In this document: positions 21,153-23,634 of the stretch, piece by piece
Layout: each line of letters opens with the position of its first letter
Position numbering within the stretch: position 1 is the first letter of the stretch
NCBI RefSeq assembly: GCF_000499385.1
Contig: NW_013654394.1
Coordinates: forward strand, 1-23,634
Length of the DNA stretch: 23,634 nucleotides
DNA from: Eimeria necatrix
Taxonomy: Eukaryota > Apicomplexa > Conoidasida > Eucoccidiorida > Eimeriidae
Direction: 5' to 3'
The notes under the pieces: model-generated
The model's input: the letters and a program-made list of their open reading frames with translations, nothing else
The model's database searches: none
Told to the model about the DNA's origin: nothing
Made by a program: the position numbers and the translations under genes

Positions 21153-22064
21153 TTTAGTGAGTCAAATGACCCAATTGGAAACTATAAATGCCCCTGAAGA
21201 GGGCTGGGAAGGCTGGCAGCGCCGTGTCTCAGAGGCCCGCCGCACCGCAGCCGCTGGCTAACCCGCATCCCGCGCTCAATCGAGAAGAGGGACAAAAAAA
21301 TCAAAAAAAGAAATGCCTTGAAATGCGGCGGACGGATATTAATGATTTTAATCAACAAAGCTGAAGTTTCCGGGAAAATAATGGGCAGCACGTGGTTCGG
21401 TACTGGGTCCTGGGTGCCTGCGCTGTTCCTAGTGGCTCGTGACTGCAAGAGCGGAGTTCGCAAGGAAATCGCCGCTGATCACCTGCGATCTCGACGCCAA
21501 ATAGAATAAAATATCAATTAATTCCAGAAAAACACTTTATTTATTCTTTTGAGACAAAAAATAAGCTCCAAAAAAGGCAGTTCAACTTCAGACAACGCCG
21601 CCGCGAAGCGGGCGGCTCTGCCGACACCAGTGGGCGGTCCTCCCTCTTCTGACCGGAAAATATTCAAATAAAGCTCATAAATAAAAGAGTTATTCTTTTT
21701 AATTGCAAAAACAGAAATTATTTATTCATTTATGCAGGCGGCGGGCGCTAAGACAACGTCTTTTGTGAATCCTGCCCAGTCGCCGGGTTGCTTGCAGGTG
21801 GCCAGTTGCGACGAAAACAGGCGCGCGAGAGCTTCCGCAATTGAAAAAGGGAATTTGCATTTAAAAAACTAAAAATAAAAACATAAATTTGCATTTAAAG
21901 CACATAAATAAAATGAAAATGCTCCCCCCTGGATAAAGTCTTAGCTCCTCCCCGAAATCGGAATGACAGTAAAAGGGAAGCTCAACTTGCCTAGAGCTAT
22001 CGAGCCCGCAGCGAAACTAATTCCATTTTTCCTGCTAGAACACCTAAAGGCTCAAAACCCGACT
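21153..22064. other. AT-rich spacer, no gene recognised
   Basis: The spacer lies between the start of the large minus-strand gene and the end of the next minus-strand gene. It contains several AATAAA-like words, a GC-rich island at about 21595-21655 and TTTGCATTTAAA repeats near 21855-21900. A plus-strand ATG frame of 46 codons sits at 21732-21872; its composition is protein-like but it has no further support. The promoter of the large gene is expected between 21153 and about 21300. Confidence 0.4.
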
Positions 22065-22103
22065 CTAAACCCTAAACCCTAAACCCTAAACCCTAAACCC
22101 TAA
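22065..22103 (-). repeat. Telomere-type array, C-rich on the plus strand
   Basis: Five CTAAACC-type units run without interruption about 170 bases downstream of the stop codon of the small minus-strand gene. Confidence 0.92.
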
Positions 22104-22274
22104 TTCCAGCGTGGCCCGCACTCGCATTAGGCGAGACGAAGAAACCCGAAACCCCTGAAAGCTGCGAGTTCTGCTGCGTCAAAACAAGAAAAGCATTTGC
22201 TGCATTGGCTGAAGTTGCATTAAATTGTTGAACAATTCTTTTTTGAATTAAATTTATGAATTGGCAGCAAAGAA

Positions 22275-22446
22275 TTATTCTTTTTTGGCCTTTTTCGACT
22301 TCGCAGCAGCAGAAACCTCAGCAGCAGACTCTCGAGACACTCCAATGCACTGGTCCGCCACTCTCGGCTTTTTGTGCCGTTTGTACTTTTCTATTTCCTG
22401 CTGCAGCGCCAGGAAACTCACCCCGTCGTCTATGCTCTGTCAAACA

Positions 22447-22498
<52 letters not shown>

Positions 22499-22615
22499 GC
22501 AGCAGCAGCAGCAGCAGTCGCAGAAGTGTGGGTAAATGGGCTGGAGGGAAGACTTGGACAAAGAAATGCACAGCCACAGATGCCGGGGAAAAACAGTGAC
22601 CTTCATCTGCGTCTA

Positions 22616-22650
<35 letters not shown>

Positions 22651-22835
22651 ACTTGCTACTGAGGCGCTGCTGCTGCTGCTGCATCTCGTTTTGCGGCCTG
22701 TGCCGCTGCTGTCCCTGCTGCTGCTGCTGCTGCTGCTGCTTACCCGTTTAACATTCATTAGGACCCTCATGTCGTTGGGCATTGCCTTATCCTGCAGCCG
22801 CAGCAGCAAAGGCGAGTGTTGCACTACATCAACAT
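22275..22835 (-). CDS. Small basic protein of unknown function, last two exons
   Basis: Two minus-strand exons are visible: 22835-22744, ending in AACGTTAAACGG-like sequence before GTAAGC, and 22436-22275, after a TGTTTGACAG acceptor and ending in TAA. Both join in phase 0. The protein reads LLLRLQDKAMPNDMRVLMN, then, across the splice, SIDDGVSFLALQQEIEKYKR, and ends in a Lys-rich tail (KSKKAKKE) that could be a nuclear or RNA-binding signal. The middle looks like a coiled or helical segment. I do not recognise the family. The 5' part is unresolved: a TAA in frame lies directly before 22835, so either a further exon lies upstream, or translation starts at the internal Met codons near 22780. 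The intron 22743-22437 is filled with CAG/CTG repeats. Confidence 0.5.
22449..22519. repeat. CAG run in the small gene's intron
   Basis: A long CAG run, interrupted once by CGG, with CTG-rich sequence at 22618-22650 and 22663-22740. In the transcript sense the order is CAG-rich, then CUG-rich, so intramolecular pairing is possible. These runs create poly-Ala and poly-Ser frames on the plus strand that I do not consider genes. Confidence 0.85.
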
Positions 22836-22868
22836 CTTAGGGTTTAGGGTTTAGGGTTTAGGGTTTAG
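22836..22868 (+). repeat. Telomere-type array abutting a candidate splice acceptor
   Basis: Four and a half TTTAGGG units. On the minus strand the array reads CCCTAAA and ends in CCCTAAG, whose AG is the nearest acceptor for the exon starting at 22835. Just before the array lies GATACTAAAC, which resembles a branch-point sequence. Confidence 0.92.
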
Positions 22869-23012
22869 TATCATCGGCTTTCCCAACCCACATACTGCAC
22901 AACACACATGGTGGTACAGATGGAGAAAGGGTTTTGTTCAATTAAAATAATAAAGTTATTTATATTTTTAAATAAACAATTAAATTCATCTTAAAGGCTT
23001 TAATCATTTTAA
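22869..23012. other. AT-rich sequence between the small gene and the Gln-rich repeat
   Basis: Low-complexity AT-rich DNA with AATAAA-like words at about 22946 and TTTAAATAAAC at 22968. It may contain the promoter or first exon of the small minus-strand gene; I could not identify one with the right phase. Confidence 0.35.
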
Positions 23013-23634
23013 ATAATTAGCAGCAGCAGCAGCAGCAACTCCACTCAGCCTCTCCAGCAGCTAGCTAGCCAGCCAGCGACGAGCAAGCAGCAGCAGCAGC
23101 AACAACAACAACAGCAGCACGAACACCGGCAGCAGCAGCAGCGTTACCACCAGCAGCAGCTTCACCAGCAGCACTACCCGCAGCAGCAGCAGCAGCAGCC
23201 ACGGCACCAGCAGCAGCAAGACCAGCAGCACTACGGGCAAAAGCAACAGCAGCAGCCTGAGCACCAGCAACTCCCGCAGCAGCAGCAGCCTGACCCGCAG
23301 CAGCAGCAGCATCCTGACCCACAGCAGCAGCAGCATCCTAACCCACAGCAGCAGCAGCAGCATCCTGACCCACAGCAGCAGCAGCAGCATCCTGACCCAC
23401 AGCAGCAGCAGCAGCGTGACCCGCAGCAGCAGCAGCCTGACCCACAGCAGCAGCAGCAGCAGCGTGATCCGCAGCCGCAGCACCAGCATCCTGACCCACA
23501 GCAGCAGCCGCAGCAGCAGCCTGACCCGTAGCAGCAGCAGCCTGACCCGCAGCAGCAGCAGCCTGACCCGCAGCAGCAGCAGCCTGACCCGCAGCAGCAG
23601 CAGCAGCAGCAGCAGCAGCCGCAGCAGCAGCAGC
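23013..23634 (+). CDS. Possible Gln-rich His-Pro-Asp-Pro repeat protein, interrupted by TAG, runs off window
   Basis: One plus-strand frame stays open from 23013 to 23528 (172 codons) and reads as a coherent Gln-rich sequence: a start region NSTQPLQQLASQPATSK, a mixed Gln/His/Tyr/Arg part, then about a dozen units of four to six Gln followed by HPDP, PDP, HPNP or RDP. A single TAG at 23529 replaces the CAG expected after PDP, and the frame is open again to the window end. There is no ATG in the frame. If coding, it would be an internal exon, with ATTAG at 23016-23020 as a possible acceptor. The opposite strand gives a poly-Leu frame and is less protein-like. A non-coding satellite is a serious alternative. 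Confidence 0.3.
23275..23600 (+). repeat. CAG-rich tandem repeat of 15-27 bp units
   Basis: Units follow the pattern (CAG)3-6, an optional CAT or CGT, then CCTGACCC(A/G). Nearly all length changes are whole codons, so the frame is kept throughout. Unit variants include CCTAACCCA and CGTGATCCG. The array continues to the window edge. Confidence 0.9.

Noticed and set aside
21732..21872. Plus-strand ATG frame of 46 codons in the AT-rich spacer
   Set aside because: Composition is protein-like and TTGCAG/GTGGCC could be a donor, but there is no partner exon, known motif or other support.
22256..22840. Plus-strand frame of 194 codons over the small minus-strand gene
   Set aside because: It is poly-Ala and poly-Leu from the intronic repeats, while the minus strand shows matching donor, acceptor and phase.
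23061..23489. Minus-strand poly-Leu frame of 142 codons
   Set aside because: It is the complement of the CAG-rich array; the plus-strand frame gives a more protein-like, Gln-rich sequence with a regular motif.
1..23634. CRISPR array, bacterial operon or integrated viral element
   Set aside because: The repeats are microsatellites, telomere-type units and minisatellites without spacer structure; genes have introns; I saw no integrase, reverse-transcriptase or capsid-like motif.
1..23634. tRNA or rRNA genes
   Set aside because: I looked for tRNA B-box-like words (GTTCGA) and found them only in coding or unstructured contexts without flanking arms; no rRNA-like conserved stretch was seen. A covariance-model scan would be decisive.

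Overview
The window looks like nuclear DNA of an apicomplexan parasite, most probably Eimeria. The grounds are three features together: very many CAG/CTG trinucleotide runs that read as poly-Gln, poly-Ala, poly-Ser or poly-Leu; scattered short arrays of the TTTAGGG telomere-type heptamer far from any visible chromosome end; and intron-rich genes with GT-AG splice sites. The species cannot be fixed from the sequence.

Layout. (1) 1-966: a degenerate 6-bp-periodic satellite, then AT-rich DNA. (2) 967-3989, minus strand: five exons of the E1-beta subunit of the mitochondrial branched-chain alpha-keto acid dehydrogenase; the C-terminal part is missing and must lie beyond the left edge. (3) About 4000-11360: 7.4 kb almost free of trinucleotide and telomere-type repeats. 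It holds only short unconvincing reading frames and one 84-bp tandem duplication. (4) 11361-15799, plus strand: a nine-exon gene for an eIF4G-type MIF4G-domain protein, reconstructed at 558 residues, with a long minisatellite in one intron. (5) 15800-17144: a convergent intergenic region with telomere-type arrays in opposite orientations around a block of GCTA/CTAG tetramers. (6) 17145-21152, minus strand: a probable two-exon gene for a protein of about 1180 residues dominated by single-amino-acid runs and Gly-Pro repeats; function unknown. (7) 21153-22274: AT-rich spacer with a telomere-type array. (8) 22275-22835, minus strand: the last two exons of a small unidentified gene, whose upstream acceptor abuts a telomere-type array. 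(9) 23013-23634: a CAG-rich tandem repeat reading as a Gln-rich protein with a His-Pro-Asp-Pro motif on the plus strand, broken by one TAG.

The genes do not form a pathway. The two recognisable ones are housekeeping: mitochondrial acyl-CoA production and translation or mRNA metabolism. The strongest theme is the contrast between repeat-loaded segments and the repeat-poor 4-11 kb block, with the repeats lying in introns, in low-complexity exons and between genes. All exon models were made by eye from splice consensus, reading phase and remembered family similarity; no alignment or RNA evidence was available.
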